Position numbers and translations under genes: made by a program. A stretch of DNA of 64,000 nucleotides from Sulfurirhabdus autotrophica (GTDB taxonomy: Bacteria; Pseudomonadota; Gammaproteobacteria; Burkholderiales; SMCO01): positions 62,001 to 126,000 of the forward strand of contig NZ_SMCO01000007.1 in assembly GCF_004346685.1 (NCBI RefSeq), in the 5' to 3' direction. Positions 55,750 to 63,768 of this stretch are shown here, in pieces; position 1 is the stretch's first letter; each line of letters starts with the position of its first letter. A model generated the notes under the pieces. It worked only from the letters and a program-made list of their open reading frames with translations, searched no databases and had not been told where the DNA came from.

Positions 55750-56916
55750 TTGAGCAATCATCCTCCTTCCGGTATTGACCCGGCCAATCACGAACGTTAC
55801 CTTGCCGCGCAAAGAGTCACCTGGGTCAGTGTTGTGGTGAATGTGGTTTTGACTATCCTGCAGATTGTCGTGGGGTATTTCGGACGCTCCCAAGCCCTCA
55901 TGGCAGATGGTATTCATTCATTATCCGATCTGCTATCTGATTTTCTTGTGCTTTTTGCCAACCGCCACGGCAGTCGTTCAGCTGACGCGGACCATCCTTA
56001 TGGGCACGCACGCATTGAAACCGCGGCCACACTGATCTTAGGGGTGTTGCTGATTGCAACCGGTGTGCTGTTGTTATGGGGAGCAGGAATGCGCCTCCAG
56101 GATGCCAGTGCCATTCAGAAAGTGCATCCGGCTACGTTATGGATCGGTTTGCTGACCCTTGTAGGCAAGGAAAGCTTGTTTCGTTACATGATGAGTGTTG
56201 CCAAACGGTTGCGCTCTCAAATGCTCATGGCGAACGCCTGGCATTCACGTTCGGATGCGGCTTCTTCACTGGTTGTAGTGGCAGGGATTGCTGGCAATCT
56301 GGCCGGATTTACCTTTCTGGATCTGATTGCGGCGGTACTGGTAGCTTTCATGATTGCGCGTATGGGATGGAAAATGGGTTATGACGCACTTTCAGAACTT
56401 ATCGACACTTCTCTGGATGCCGAACAGGTAGCGGCGATTCGGGAATCACTGGAAAGCACGCCTGGCGTGCTTGGCCTGCATGAATTAAAAACCCGTAAAA
56501 TGGGCGATAATGCACTGGTGGATGCCCATGTGCTGGTTGATCCGAAGATCAGTGTGTCGGAAGGGCACTATATTGCAGAAACCGCACGAAGCCGCGTTCT
56601 GAAAAACCATGATGTTCTGGATGTCATGGTGCATATAGACCCGGAAGATGATACCCGTGCCAAACCCAGTGTGCATTTGCCTGGTCGCAAGGTGCTTCTG
56701 GAACATTTACACCAGTGCCTGAGCGGTGCACTTCCTGAACCTGAAAAGATCGTGCTGCATTATCTGGAAGGCAAGGTCGAGGTGGAAATATTCTTGTCTG
56801 CGGCTTTTTGTGACGACGTGGACATCATGAGAGGGCTGAAATCTCGGATTATGGAAGTGGTGTTGAGCGATGATTATTTTAGTGCAATCCACTTGCACCG
56901 TCATGATGCGCTATAA
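55750..56916 (+). CDS. cation diffusion facilitator (CDF) metal transporter
   Basis: 388 residues. Six membrane helices carry the CDF metal-site residues: SQALMADGIHSLSDLLSD in TM2 and NAWHSRSDAASSLVV in TM5, with AADHPYGHARIE following TM2. A cytoplasmic C-terminal domain has the RKMGDNALVDAHVLVDP metal-binding type fold, then an extra 80-residue tail with a second similar half. Likely exports zinc, iron, manganese or cobalt; the site residues do not settle which. The start is TTG 55750 with a poor ribosome site. Its stop lies inside the glnA control region. Confidence 0.92.
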   Translation: MSNHPPSGIDPANHERYLAAQRVTWVSVVVNVVLTILQIVVGYFGRSQALMADGIHSLSDLLSDFLVLFANRHGSRSADADHPYGHARIETAATLILGVLLIATGVLLLWGAGMRLQDASAIQKVHPATLWIGLLTLVGKESLFRYMMSVAKRLRSQMLMANAWHSRSDAASSLVVVAGIAGNLAGFTFLDLIAAVLVAFMIARMGWKMGYDALSELIDTSLDAEQVAAIRESLESTPGVLGLHELKTRKMGDNALVDAHVLVDPKISVSEGHYIAETARSRVLKNHDVLDVMVHIDPEDDTRAKPSVHLPGRKVLLEHLHQCLSGALPEPEKIVLHYLEGKVEVEIFLSAAFCDDVDIMRGLKSRIMEVVLSDDYFSAIHLHRHDAL

Positions 56917-56923
56917 TGGTGCG
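56907..56923. promoter_or_regulatory. NtrC-type enhancer site 2 of glnA
   Basis: TGCGCT-N5-GGTGCG, which matches TGCACC-N5-GGTGCA at nine of twelve positions. It lies 30 bases upstream of the stronger site, so both fall on the same face of the helix. It partly overlaps the end of the CDF gene. Confidence 0.55.
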
Positions 56924-56930
56924 TTATTTT

Positions 56931-56959
56931 ATTAATTGCACCAATTTGGTGCAATTAAT
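56931..56959. promoter_or_regulatory. NtrC-type enhancer site 1 of glnA
   Basis: A 13-bp perfect inverted repeat with a 3-base centre, containing TGCACC-AATTT-GGTGCA (56937-56953), an exact fit to the NtrC consensus. It is centred about 96 bases before the predicted sigma-54 transcription start, a standard enhancer distance. Confidence 0.85.
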
Positions 56960-57014
56960 TTTGTTACCGTAGTGCAACAGCTTGTGGCAGAATATCTTTC
57001 TTTAGAATTTTTGA

Positions 57015-57030
57015 TGGCATGGTTCCTGCT
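57015..57030 (+). promoter_or_regulatory. sigma-54 promoter of glnA
   Basis: TGGCATGGTTCCTGCT has the invariant GG (57016-57017) and GC (57028-57029) with 10 bases between, and five of the other consensus positions. Transcription would start near 57041, about 57 bases before the ATG. Confidence 0.8.
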
Positions 57031-57097
57031 TACCTAGCCCTTTGTAGAAGAAAAAAACTTTACCGTAAAATTGTGTTGATATTTTAGGAGAATGAAG

Positions 57098-58507
57098 ATG
57101 GCGGCAGCCGATGTTTTAAAGATGATCAAGGATAACGAAGTGAAGTTCGTTGATCTGCGTTTTACTGATACCCGCGGCAAGGAACAGCACGTGACCATCC
57201 CGTCGCATGTAGTTGATGCAGACTGGTTTGAAGCCGGTCATGCGTTTGACGGTTCATCCATCGCTGGCTGGAAAGGTATTCAAGCTTCTGACATGATGCT
57301 GATGCCTGATCCTGAAACTGCTAATATGGACCCGTTCATGGACGAGTCCACCCTGATTATTACCTGCGATGTCATTGAGCCATCTGACGGTAAGGGTTAT
57401 GACCGTGACCCACGTTCTATTGCAAAGCGTGCTGAAGCTTACTTGAAGTCAACCGGTATCGGTGACACAGCTTACTTTGGCCCAGAGCCAGAGTTCTTCA
57501 TTTTTGATTCCGTAACCTGGCATACCGATATGTCCGGTACATCGGTCAAGATTAATTCCGAGGAAGCAGCCTGGAGTTCCGGCGAAGTATTCGAAGGCGG
57601 CAATACTGGCCATCGTCCACGCGTTAAGGGTGGTTACTTCCCCGTCCCACCAGTTGATTCCCTGCAAGATATCCGTTCTGCCATGTGCCTGGCAATGGAA
57701 GAAATGGGTGTGCCAGTTGAAGTGCATCACCATGAAGTGGCAACTGCCGGTCAATGTGAAATCGGTACCCGTTTCTCTACCCTGGTTCAGCGCGCTGACT
57801 GGACTCAAATTCTGAAATATGTTGTACATAACGTTGCACATTCATATGGCAAAACCGCTACTTTCATGCCTAAGCCTATCGTGGGTGATAACGGTTCCGG
57901 TATGCACGTACACCAGTCCATCTGGAAAGACGGCAAAAACCTGTTTGACGGCAACGGTTATGCGGGTCTGTCCGAAATGGCATTGTTCTACATTGGCGGT
58001 ATTATCAAGCACGCCAAAGCACTGAATGCAATTACCAATCCAGGTACCAACTCTTACAAGCGTCTGGTTCCAGGTTTTGAGGCACCAGTTATGCTGGCTT
58101 ACTCAGCGCGTAACCGTTCTGCTTCCATCCGTATTCCTTATGTAACCAACCCTAAAGGCCGTCGTATTGAAGTGCGTTTCCCAGATCCAACCGCGAACCC
58201 ATACCTGGCATTTACCGCCATGTTGATGGCTGGCCTGGACGGTATTCAGAACAAGATTCATCCAGGTGATGCAATGGATAAAAACTTGTATGATCTGCCG
58301 CCAGAAGAATCCAGCGCTATTCCACAAGTTTGTTCTTCACTGGAAATGGCATTGGACGCTCTGAATACAGACCGAGAGTTCCTGACACGTGGTGGTGTAT
58401 TCTCCAACGAAATGATTGATGCATTCATTGAGTTGAAGATGGAAGAAGTAACACGCTTCCGCATGACTACCCATCCAGTTGAATTTGATATGTATTACAG
58501 CATCTAA
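57098..58507 (+). CDS. glnA: glutamine synthetase, type I
   Basis: 469 residues, exactly the typical GSI length. It joins ammonia to glutamate at the cost of ATP. The beta-grasp N-terminus has [30 protein letters not shown] and [10 protein letters not shown] bind metal and [20 protein letters not shown] is the family signature. The adenylylation Tyr is in the NLYDLPPEE loop near residue 397. ATG 57098 has AGGAG 7 bases upstream; ATG 57092 is too close to it. NtrC sites and a sigma-54 promoter lie just upstream, so transcription should rise under nitrogen limitation. Confidence 0.98.
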   Translation: MAAADVLKMIKDNEVKFVDLRFTDTRGKEQHVTIPSHVVDADWFEAGHAFDGSSIAGWKGIQASDMMLMPDPETANMDPFMDESTLIITCDVIEPSDGKGYDRDPRSIAKRAEAYLKSTGIGDTAYFGPEPEFFIFDSVTWHTDMSGTSVKINSEEAAWSSGEVFEGGNTGHRPRVKGGYFPVPPVDSLQDIRSAMCLAMEEMGVPVEVHHHEVATAGQCEIGTRFSTLVQRADWTQILKYVVHNVAHSYGKTATFMPKPIVGDNGSGMHVHQSIWKDGKNLFDGNGYAGLSEMALFYIGGIIKHAKALNAITNPGTNSYKRLVPGFEAPVMLAYSARNRSASIRIPYVTNPKGRRIEVRFPDPTANPYLAFTAMLMAGLDGIQNKIHPGDAMDKNLYDLPPEESSAIPQVCSSLEMALDALNTDREFLTRGGVFSNEMIDAFIELKMEEVTRFRMTTHPVEFDMYYSI

Positions 58508-58525
58508 TCAGTCGGTTATGTGCAT

Positions 58526-58557
58526 AAAAAGGGCGGGGGTTTCCCCGCCCTTTTTTA
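58526..58557 (+). terminator. intrinsic terminator of glnA
   Basis: A GC-rich stem GGGCGGGG/CCCCGCCC with a 4-base loop is followed by TTTTTT, 24 bases after the glnA stop. All parts of a Rho-independent terminator are present. Confidence 0.95.
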
Positions 58558-58679
58558 TTTGTGTTGAGTAGATTGGCTTAAATGTCATTTTCTTAATGCA
58601 AGGCTGGTTGCATTGATTGCTGTTAGTGCCTATCATAAACTTGCCTGAAGATTGAGATAGGAAAAGGCAAGGGAGAGCT

Positions 58680-59165
58680 ATGAAGCAAAATGTGTTGAGA
58701 GCGTGCGGTTTCTTGTTGCTGATAGGCAGTCTCAGCACTCAGGCTGAGATGTATAAACAGGTGGATGACAAAGGTCAGGTTACCTATTCCAATGTGCCGA
58801 TAAAAGGTGCAAAAAAAGTAGACCTGGCACCGATTACGATATTACCCCCAACCAAAGCCAAATCTGCGGGAGCATCTGCAAAAGGGAGCGCAGTCGAGGT
58901 GCAGGATGGACCCGAAAAAAATGCAAAAAAGCAGGCAGTGGAAGAGTCTTTAGTTAAAGAACAGACTTCGTTGGTAAAAGCCAAGCTAGCGATGGAAGAA
59001 GAAAAAAATCGTTCGGGAACGCTTAAAAATAAGGTTGACGGTAAAGAAGTAGCGCGAAAAGCCGTTAACAGGAATGAAGAAAGAATAAAAGAATTGCAGG
59101 ATGAGATTGCTCTGCGCGAAAAAAATATTGAGTTGTTGAAGCAGGATTTAGCAACTTTACAGTAA
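58680..59165 (+). CDS. DUF4124 exported coiled-coil protein
   Basis: 161 residues. A signal peptide (1-22) is followed by the DUF4124 motif MYKQVDDKGQVTYSNVP (about 24-42). A Lys/Glu-rich linker and C-terminal coiled coil (about 90-161) follow. Function is unknown; DUF4124 is common in betaproteobacterial envelope proteins. It lies between glnA and ntrB, and a paralogue follows at 59196. Confidence 0.85.
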   Translation: MKQNVLRACGFLLLIGSLSTQAEMYKQVDDKGQVTYSNVPIKGAKKVDLAPITILPPTKAKSAGASAKGSAVEVQDGPEKNAKKQAVEESLVKEQTSLVKAKLAMEEEKNRSGTLKNKVDGKEVARKAVNRNEERIKELQDEIALREKNIELLKQDLATLQ

Positions 59166-59195
59166 TATTTACAGTCATATAGGCATTGTGAACCT

Positions 59196-59669
59196 TTGAA
59201 AACAAGAATGAATATGTTAAAAAATATCGCGTTTATTATTCTGTTTGGCCTGCATTTGTCTGCCTATGCGGAAATATACAAATATGTTGACGAGAACGGT
59301 CGCGTAACATATTCAAATATTGCCAAAAAGGGTGCAAAAAAGCTGGATCTGGAGCCAATTTCGACTATTTCCGGCACCAAACCGAAAAATGCCTCTTCAC
59401 CGACGCCTTCCAGTTTTCCTAAAGTGGATGGTGAAACGCAAAAAAAGCGTGATGATGTACGACGCCAACTGCTGGAAGAAGAATTGGCTAACGAACAAAA
59501 GCGACTCGTAGCAGCGCAGCAGGCGCTTAAAGAAGGCGAAGGCGTGCGCTTGGGCAATGAGAAAAATTACCAGAAATATCTGGACAGAGTTCAGGGCCTG
59601 AAAGACGAAGTGACAGCCCACGAAAAAAATCTGGAAGCTTTGCAGAAAGAACTGGCTGGAACAAGATAA
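59196..59669 (+). CDS. DUF4124 exported coiled-coil protein, paralogue
   Basis: 157 residues from TTG 59196; ATG 59208 or 59214 are also possible. The layout repeats its neighbour: signal peptide, IYKYVDENGRVTYSNIA, linker, and a coiled coil ending HEKNLEALQKELAGTR. The pair appears to be a tandem duplication, since both the DUF4124 motif and the coiled coil correspond. Function is unknown. Confidence 0.82.
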   Translation: MKTRMNMLKNIAFIILFGLHLSAYAEIYKYVDENGRVTYSNIAKKGAKKLDLEPISTISGTKPKNASSPTPSSFPKVDGETQKKRDDVRRQLLEEELANEQKRLVAAQQALKEGEGVRLGNEKNYQKYLDRVQGLKDEVTAHEKNLEALQKELAGTR

Positions 59670-59795
59670 ATACCGAAAGTGCAACGGGTAGGTTCGTAGA
59701 AAACAGCGATCCGTCCGTTGCAAGAAAATTCAATTGGCCGCCTTACCCTATGGCGCGTTTCTTGCTTTACACAATGTGTGACTGAAAAATATCCC

Positions 59796-60848
59796 ATGAA
59801 AAATTCGGCGTTCCCTGGTTTGGAGCTGTTATCCACCGCAGTTTTGCTGGCGGACGAAGATTTGCGCCTGAAATATATCAATCCGTCAGCAGAAAGTATG
59901 TTTCAGCTAAGTAGTAAGCATGTGCTGGGTCAATCTCTGTATAACATTTTCTCCGATACAAGTGAATTGCAGGCTGCGGTGACCTATGCCACGGAACACA
60001 ACAGCAGTTTTACTGAACATGAGATGACGATCGGCACACACGGCAATGAGAAAATGCTCGCTAGCTGCACGGTAACGCCCATAGAAAGCGAGGGGCTTGG
60101 CATTCTGATCGAATTTCGGCAAATGGAACAGCAACTGAAAATTGCGCGGGAAGAGCGCATGTTGCTGCAACAGCAAGCTAATCGTGAATTGATCCGCAAT
60201 CTCGCACACGAAATCAAAAACCCTTTGGGGGGAATCCGTGGCGCGGCTCAGTTGCTGGAATACGAATTGCCAAAACCGGAGCTGAAAGAGTATACCCAGG
60301 TAATTATCAAGGAATCAGACCGTTTGCAAGGTTTGATGGACCGGTTGCTTACACCGCATCGGATTCCGCAGATTCAGCAAATCAATATTCATGAGGTGCT
60401 TGAACGGGTAAGAAGTTTGTTACTGGCGGAAACGCCTGTTGGAATCAAAATCAAGCGAGATTACGATACCAGCTTGCCGGAGATGGTGGGTGACAGAGAG
60501 CAGTTGATCCAGGTGGTGTTGAATATTGCGCGGAATGCCGTTCAGGCGCTGCAGGGCAAAGGGGAAATCATATTTCGAACTCGCGTAGCCCGACGTGTGA
60601 CGTTAGCCAGAAAGCACTATCGTCTGGCGCTTAAATTACAGATTATCGATAATGGACCGGGTATTCCGGAATCGCTCAAAGAAAAGATTTTCTACCCTCT
60701 GGTATCAGGTCGTGAGGATGGAAGCGGATTAGGGCTGACTATTGCCCAAACCTATGTGAATCAGCATCATGGCACAATTGAATATGAAAGTCGCCCGGGT
60801 GCAACTACCTTTACCTTGTTGCTTCCGGTGTCAGGTGAAGAAGAGTAA
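59796..60848 (+). CDS. glnL: nitrogen regulation sensor kinase NtrB (GlnL)
   Basis: 350 residues. An N-terminal PAS domain (about 5-110, LLADEDLRLKYINPSAESMFQ) is followed by a HisKA helix with His138 in NLAHEIKNPLGGIRGAAQLL. The ATPase domain has the N-box QVVLNIARNAVQAL, DNGPGIPE and GSGLGLTIAQ. NtrB phosphorylates or dephosphorylates NtrC according to nitrogen status relayed by PII. ATG 59796 gives the normal family N-terminus; the frame could extend 26 codons upstream. A dyad and ntrC follow. Confidence 0.95.
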   Translation: MKNSAFPGLELLSTAVLLADEDLRLKYINPSAESMFQLSSKHVLGQSLYNIFSDTSELQAAVTYATEHNSSFTEHEMTIGTHGNEKMLASCTVTPIESEGLGILIEFRQMEQQLKIAREERMLLQQQANRELIRNLAHEIKNPLGGIRGAAQLLEYELPKPELKEYTQVIIKESDRLQGLMDRLLTPHRIPQIQQINIHEVLERVRSLLLAETPVGIKIKRDYDTSLPEMVGDREQLIQVVLNIARNAVQALQGKGEIIFRTRVARRVTLARKHYRLALKLQIIDNGPGIPESLKEKIFYPLVSGREDGSGLGLTIAQTYVNQHHGTIEYESRPGATTFTLLLPVSGEEE

Positions 60849-60856
60849 AACTATTC

Positions 60857-60877
60857 AATGCACCAAAATAGTGCATT
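60857..60877. promoter_or_regulatory. NtrC-type dyad between ntrB and ntrC
   Basis: Perfect 7-bp arms AATGCAC and GTGCATT, containing TGCACC-AAAAT-AGTGCA (60859-60875), ten or eleven of twelve NtrC consensus positions. It lies 36-56 bases before the ntrC start, and suggests that NtrC controls its own gene. Confidence 0.65.
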
Positions 60878-60912
60878 GGTTTAATCAGATGGATATTTGA
60901 GAATAAATAACT

Positions 60913-62313
60913 ATGAAACCTGTCTGGATTATAGATGATGACCGTTCTATTCGCTGGGTGTTTGAAAAAGCACTGGCGCGGGAAGGCATTGAGTTCGAAG
61001 TGTTTACAAATGGGCAGGATGCGCTGACAGCCCTTGAAACTACCGTACCACAGGTTGTGGTTAGCGACATTCGCATGCCCGGTAGCTCAGGGCTTGAACT
61101 GTTGCAAAAGGTGAAAGAGCGTTTCCCTAATATCCCCGTTATTATCATGACAGCTTACTCCGATCTGGAAAGTGCCGTAGCGGCATTCCAGGGAGGGGCA
61201 TTTGAATATTTGCCAAAGCCTTTTGACGTGAATCATGCGATAGAGCTTATTCGTCGTGCCATGGACGAAAGCATGCGTGCCGCAGACGTGAACGAAGTCA
61301 TGGAAGGTGAACCGGAAATTCTGGGGCAGGCACCTGCCATGCAGGAAGTGTTTCGCGCAATTGGCCGTCTATCTCAATCTCACGCCAGTGTGATGATTAC
61401 AGGTGAATCGGGTACGGGTAAAGAGTTGGTCGCCCGAGCGCTGCATCGACACAGTCCTCGTGCCGCAAAACCATTTATCGCCCTGAATACGGCTGCCATA
61501 CCTAAGGATTTGCTTGAATCAGAGCTATTTGGACATGAGCGAGGTGCGTTTACCGGTGCCCAGAGTATGCGCCGGGGGCGCTTTGAACAGGCAGATGGCG
61601 GTACCCTGTTTCTGGATGAAATTGGGGATATGCCCTCCGATTTGCAGACACGATTATTGCGCGTATTGTCAGATGGCCAATTTTACCGGGTTGGCGGGCA
61701 TCAACCCATTAAGGTGAATGTTCGGGTGATCGCAGCAACACATCAGGATCTGGAAGTCAGAGTGAAGCAGGGATTATTTCGCGAAGACCTGTTTCATCGT
61801 TTGCATGTGATTCGTTTACGTTTGCCACCATTGCGCGAACGGCCGGAAGATATCCCATTATTGGCGAAATTCTTTCTGCAAAAGAGTGCCAAGGAACTAG
61901 GTGGCGAACAAAAACGGTTTTCGGAAGCTGCATTGAAGTACCTCAGCTCGCTGAGTTTTCCTGGTAATGTGCGCCAATTGGAAAATGTCTGCCATTGGCT
62001 GATGGTTATGGCGCCGGGGCAGAATATTGAGATTGCCGATTTGCCGCCGGAGCTCTTGGGTGAAGATCGTGTCGAGGTAGGGCAAGGTTGGCAGGATGCG
62101 CTGGAAAATGAGGCTAAAAGTGCGCTCAATCGGGGTGAACAAGGCATTATGGAACAGCTGAGCAAGCAGTTTGAATCGGTGCTGATTAAAGCTGCGCTCG
62201 GGCATACCGGGGGGCGGCGGCTAGAAGCTGCAACATTGCTTGGGTTGGGGCGTAATACTTTGACGCGGAAGATTCAGGAGTTGGGGTTGGAGGAAGGTGG
62301 GGCTGCTGAGTAA
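60913..62313 (+). CDS. glnG: nitrogen regulation response regulator NtrC (GlnG)
   Basis: 466 residues. The receiver has the acidic pair DDD, phospho-acceptor Asp52 in VVSDIRMPG and Lys in YLPKPFD. The AAA+ sigma-54 activation domain (about 140-375) has Walker A GESGTGKE, the sigma-54-contact loop GAFTGA and Walker B GGTLFLDEIGDM. A Fis-type helix-turn-helix (EAATLLGLGRNTLTRKI) ends the protein. It should activate glnA from the two upstream enhancer sites. Length and all motifs are normal. Confidence 0.97.
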   Translation: MKPVWIIDDDRSIRWVFEKALAREGIEFEVFTNGQDALTALETTVPQVVVSDIRMPGSSGLELLQKVKERFPNIPVIIMTAYSDLESAVAAFQGGAFEYLPKPFDVNHAIELIRRAMDESMRAADVNEVMEGEPEILGQAPAMQEVFRAIGRLSQSHASVMITGESGTGKELVARALHRHSPRAAKPFIALNTAAIPKDLLESELFGHERGAFTGAQSMRRGRFEQADGGTLFLDEIGDMPSDLQTRLLRVLSDGQFYRVGGHQPIKVNVRVIAATHQDLEVRVKQGLFREDLFHRLHVIRLRLPPLRERPEDIPLLAKFFLQKSAKELGGEQKRFSEAALKYLSSLSFPGNVRQLENVCHWLMVMAPGQNIEIADLPPELLGEDRVEVGQGWQDALENEAKSALNRGEQGIMEQLSKQFESVLIKAALGHTGGRRLEAATLLGLGRNTLTRKIQELGLEEGGAAE

Positions 62314-62409
62314 GGCTGTGTCCGTTTGATATTTGTGAATGCCCCTACCAGCAAGGAAAATCAGCCTGTTTGTCTATGAGTGATTGATTTGTTGGGTTGT
62401 TTGGTTATC

Positions 62410-62438
62410 TTGCCACAATGCGGGCACTACGGTATAGT
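62410..62438 (+). promoter_or_regulatory. sigma-70 promoter of the riboswitch-lipA-gcvT transcript
   Basis: TTGCCA (62410-62415), 17 bases, then TATAGT (62433-62438). Transcription would start near 62445, just before the first glycine aptamer. Confidence 0.7.
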
Positions 62439-62465
62439 TCGTGGTAATATCAGTCTGAAAGGCTA

Positions 62466-62541
62466 AGCGGGAGAGTGTGCTGATTGCTAGCACCGCCGAA
62501 GGCGTAAATACCCAATAATCGCTCAGGTAAAAGGAACCGTT
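62466..62541 (+). promoter_or_regulatory. glycine riboswitch, aptamer 1
   Basis: AGCGG and CCGTT pair as P1. GGGAGAG follows, then the P2 hairpin GTGCT/AGCAC, the conserved core CGCCGAAGGCG, and the closing CTCAGGTAAAAGGAACC. These match the glycine aptamer consensus. The aptamer senses glycine together with aptamer 2, 99 bases downstream. Confidence 0.88.
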
Positions 62542-62639
62542 TGGTCGAGTAGCTGCTTTGATTTTATTTTGGTGTGATGTTGTTTGCTGCGAAAAGTGGC
62601 TGACTTGCTCGCTGATAAATCCTTGTGACTGCTGAGACT

Positions 62640-62733
62640 ACTCTGGAGAGCGATGATCTTTTTTGATAAGATCATCCACCGAAGGGGCACGCGACATTTT
62701 TTGTCGTAATCTCTCAGGTTAAAAGGACAGGGG
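62640..62733 (+). promoter_or_regulatory. glycine riboswitch, aptamer 2
   Basis: Conserved parts are GGAGAGCG, P2 (GATGATCTT/AAGATCATC), CACCGAAGGGGCA, P3 (GCGACA/TGTCGT) and CTCTCAGGTTAAAAGGACAG. The 3' strand of its P1 includes the G-run that also begins the terminator. Glycine binding should hold that run in P1 and so prevent termination, which makes an ON switch. Confidence 0.93.
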
Positions 62734-62767
62734 GGTGAAGCCGGAATTCCGGCTTCACCCCTTTTTT
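62732..62767 (+). terminator. riboswitch expression-platform terminator
   Basis: A perfect 15-bp inverted repeat (62732-62746 with 62747-62761) is followed by TTTTTT (62762-62767). Its first Gs overlap the 3' side of aptamer 2 P1. It lies only 13 bases before the lipA start codon. Confidence 0.93.
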
Positions 62768-62780
62768 ATTGGTGTTTTTG

Positions 62781-63686
62781 ATGATATCCCAGCAACGTAA
62801 TATTACCCGCATGCCCGTTTGGATTCGCCAGAATCTGGGTAAAGAAACCCATTATCAGGATACAAGCCGTTCGGTGCATGAAAATGCCCTGCATACCGTA
62901 TGTGAAGAAGCCAGGTGTCCGAATAGGGGTGAGTGCTGGAGTCGTGGTACGGCTACCTTCATGCTGCTGGGGGATACCTGTACCCGCGCGTGCGGCTTTT
63001 GCGCGGTCAAAACTGGTAAACCTGAGTGGTTTGACAAGGACGAACCAGCGCGCGTGGCGCGGGCGGTGGCTGAATTAAAGCTGAGCTATATAGTCCTGAC
63101 TTCGGTGAACCGGGATGATTTGCCCGATGGCGGCGCAGGAATATTTGCTGAAACCCTCAAATTATTGCGGCTGCAAAATGCACAAATTGGCGTGGAGTTC
63201 CTGACGCCTGATTTCCGCAATTGCCAGCAAGCTGCTATTGAACTGATGCAGCAAACACTAACAGCGTTACCTGATGGCGTAAGGCGCGACTTGGTTTGGG
63301 GGCATAACGTGGAAACAGTGCCTCGTTTGTATCGTGAAGCGCGTAAAGGCTCAAAATACGAGCGTTCGCTAGACATGTTGGCACTCGCTGCCAAATTATC
63401 AGGTGTGGAATCGAAATCGGCATTGATGCTGGGATTGGGTGAAACCCGCGAGGAGGTGCTGGAGGTATTGCAGGATTTGCGGAAACAGGGTGTTAATCGT
63501 GTTTCCCTGGGGCAATATTTGCGCCCTTCTCTGCAGCACTTACCGGTTCAGGAATACATTCACCCGGACGAGTTTGCTGCTTATGAAGTGGCGGCACGTG
63601 AAATGGGCTTTGGCTGGGTAAAAGCGGGGCCGATGGTGCGGAGTTCCTATTTTGCTGAGGAAGAGCAGTTGGCAACTCTTGGATAG
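62781..63686 (+). CDS. lipA: lipoyl synthase, short form
   Basis: 301 residues from ATG 62781. LipA inserts two sulfurs into octanoyl chains on carrier proteins such as GcvH. The auxiliary cluster ligands are C41, C46 and C52 (CEEARCPNRGEC); the radical-SAM cluster ligands are C67, C71 and C74 (CTRACGFC); the C-terminal VRSSYFAEE holds the family Ser ligand. The N-terminal extension usual in betaproteobacterial LipA is missing, so this may be a second, glycine-linked copy. The leader holds a glycine riboswitch, and gcvT follows 82 bases downstream. Confidence 0.93.
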   Translation: MISQQRNITRMPVWIRQNLGKETHYQDTSRSVHENALHTVCEEARCPNRGECWSRGTATFMLLGDTCTRACGFCAVKTGKPEWFDKDEPARVARAVAELKLSYIVLTSVNRDDLPDGGAGIFAETLKLLRLQNAQIGVEFLTPDFRNCQQAAIELMQQTLTALPDGVRRDLVWGHNVETVPRLYREARKGSKYERSLDMLALAAKLSGVESKSALMLGLGETREEVLEVLQDLRKQGVNRVSLGQYLRPSLQHLPVQEYIHPDEFAAYEVAAREMGFGWVKAGPMVRSSYFAEEEQLATLG

Positions 63687-63693
63687 CAGCAGG

Positions 63694-63719
63694 TTCCCTC
63701 GTCCCTTGTGGGAGAGGGA
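63694..63719. repeat. imperfect hairpin between lipA and gcvT
   Basis: CCCTCGTCCC pairs with GGGAGAGGG around a TTGT loop with a bulge. Such CCCTC...GAGGG hairpins are dispersed in many proteobacterial genomes. It might weaken or process the transcript between lipA and gcvT. Confidence 0.4.
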
Positions 63720-63768
63720 GTTGTAGCGCAGAAAACTAGAATGAATTTTTTTAAATAGAGACTAAACC

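Larger units (their letters stand above)
62314..62768 (+). other. leader region of lipA-gcvT
   Basis: 455 bases without a protein gene. About 95 bases after ntrC hold nothing seen; then come the promoter, tandem glycine riboswitch and terminator listed separately. The linker between the two aptamers (62542-62639) is AT-rich and has no recognised feature. Confidence 0.75.

Noticed and set aside
55684-55917. 78-codon N-terminal extension of the rhodanese gene
   Set aside because: It lies opposite the CDF gene, and the inner ATG has a proper ribosome site and gives the family length.
62536-62552. 14-base identity with sequence near 43747 (CGTTTGGTCGAGTA)
   Set aside because: In 64 kb several 14-base matches are expected by chance; the surroundings do not match.
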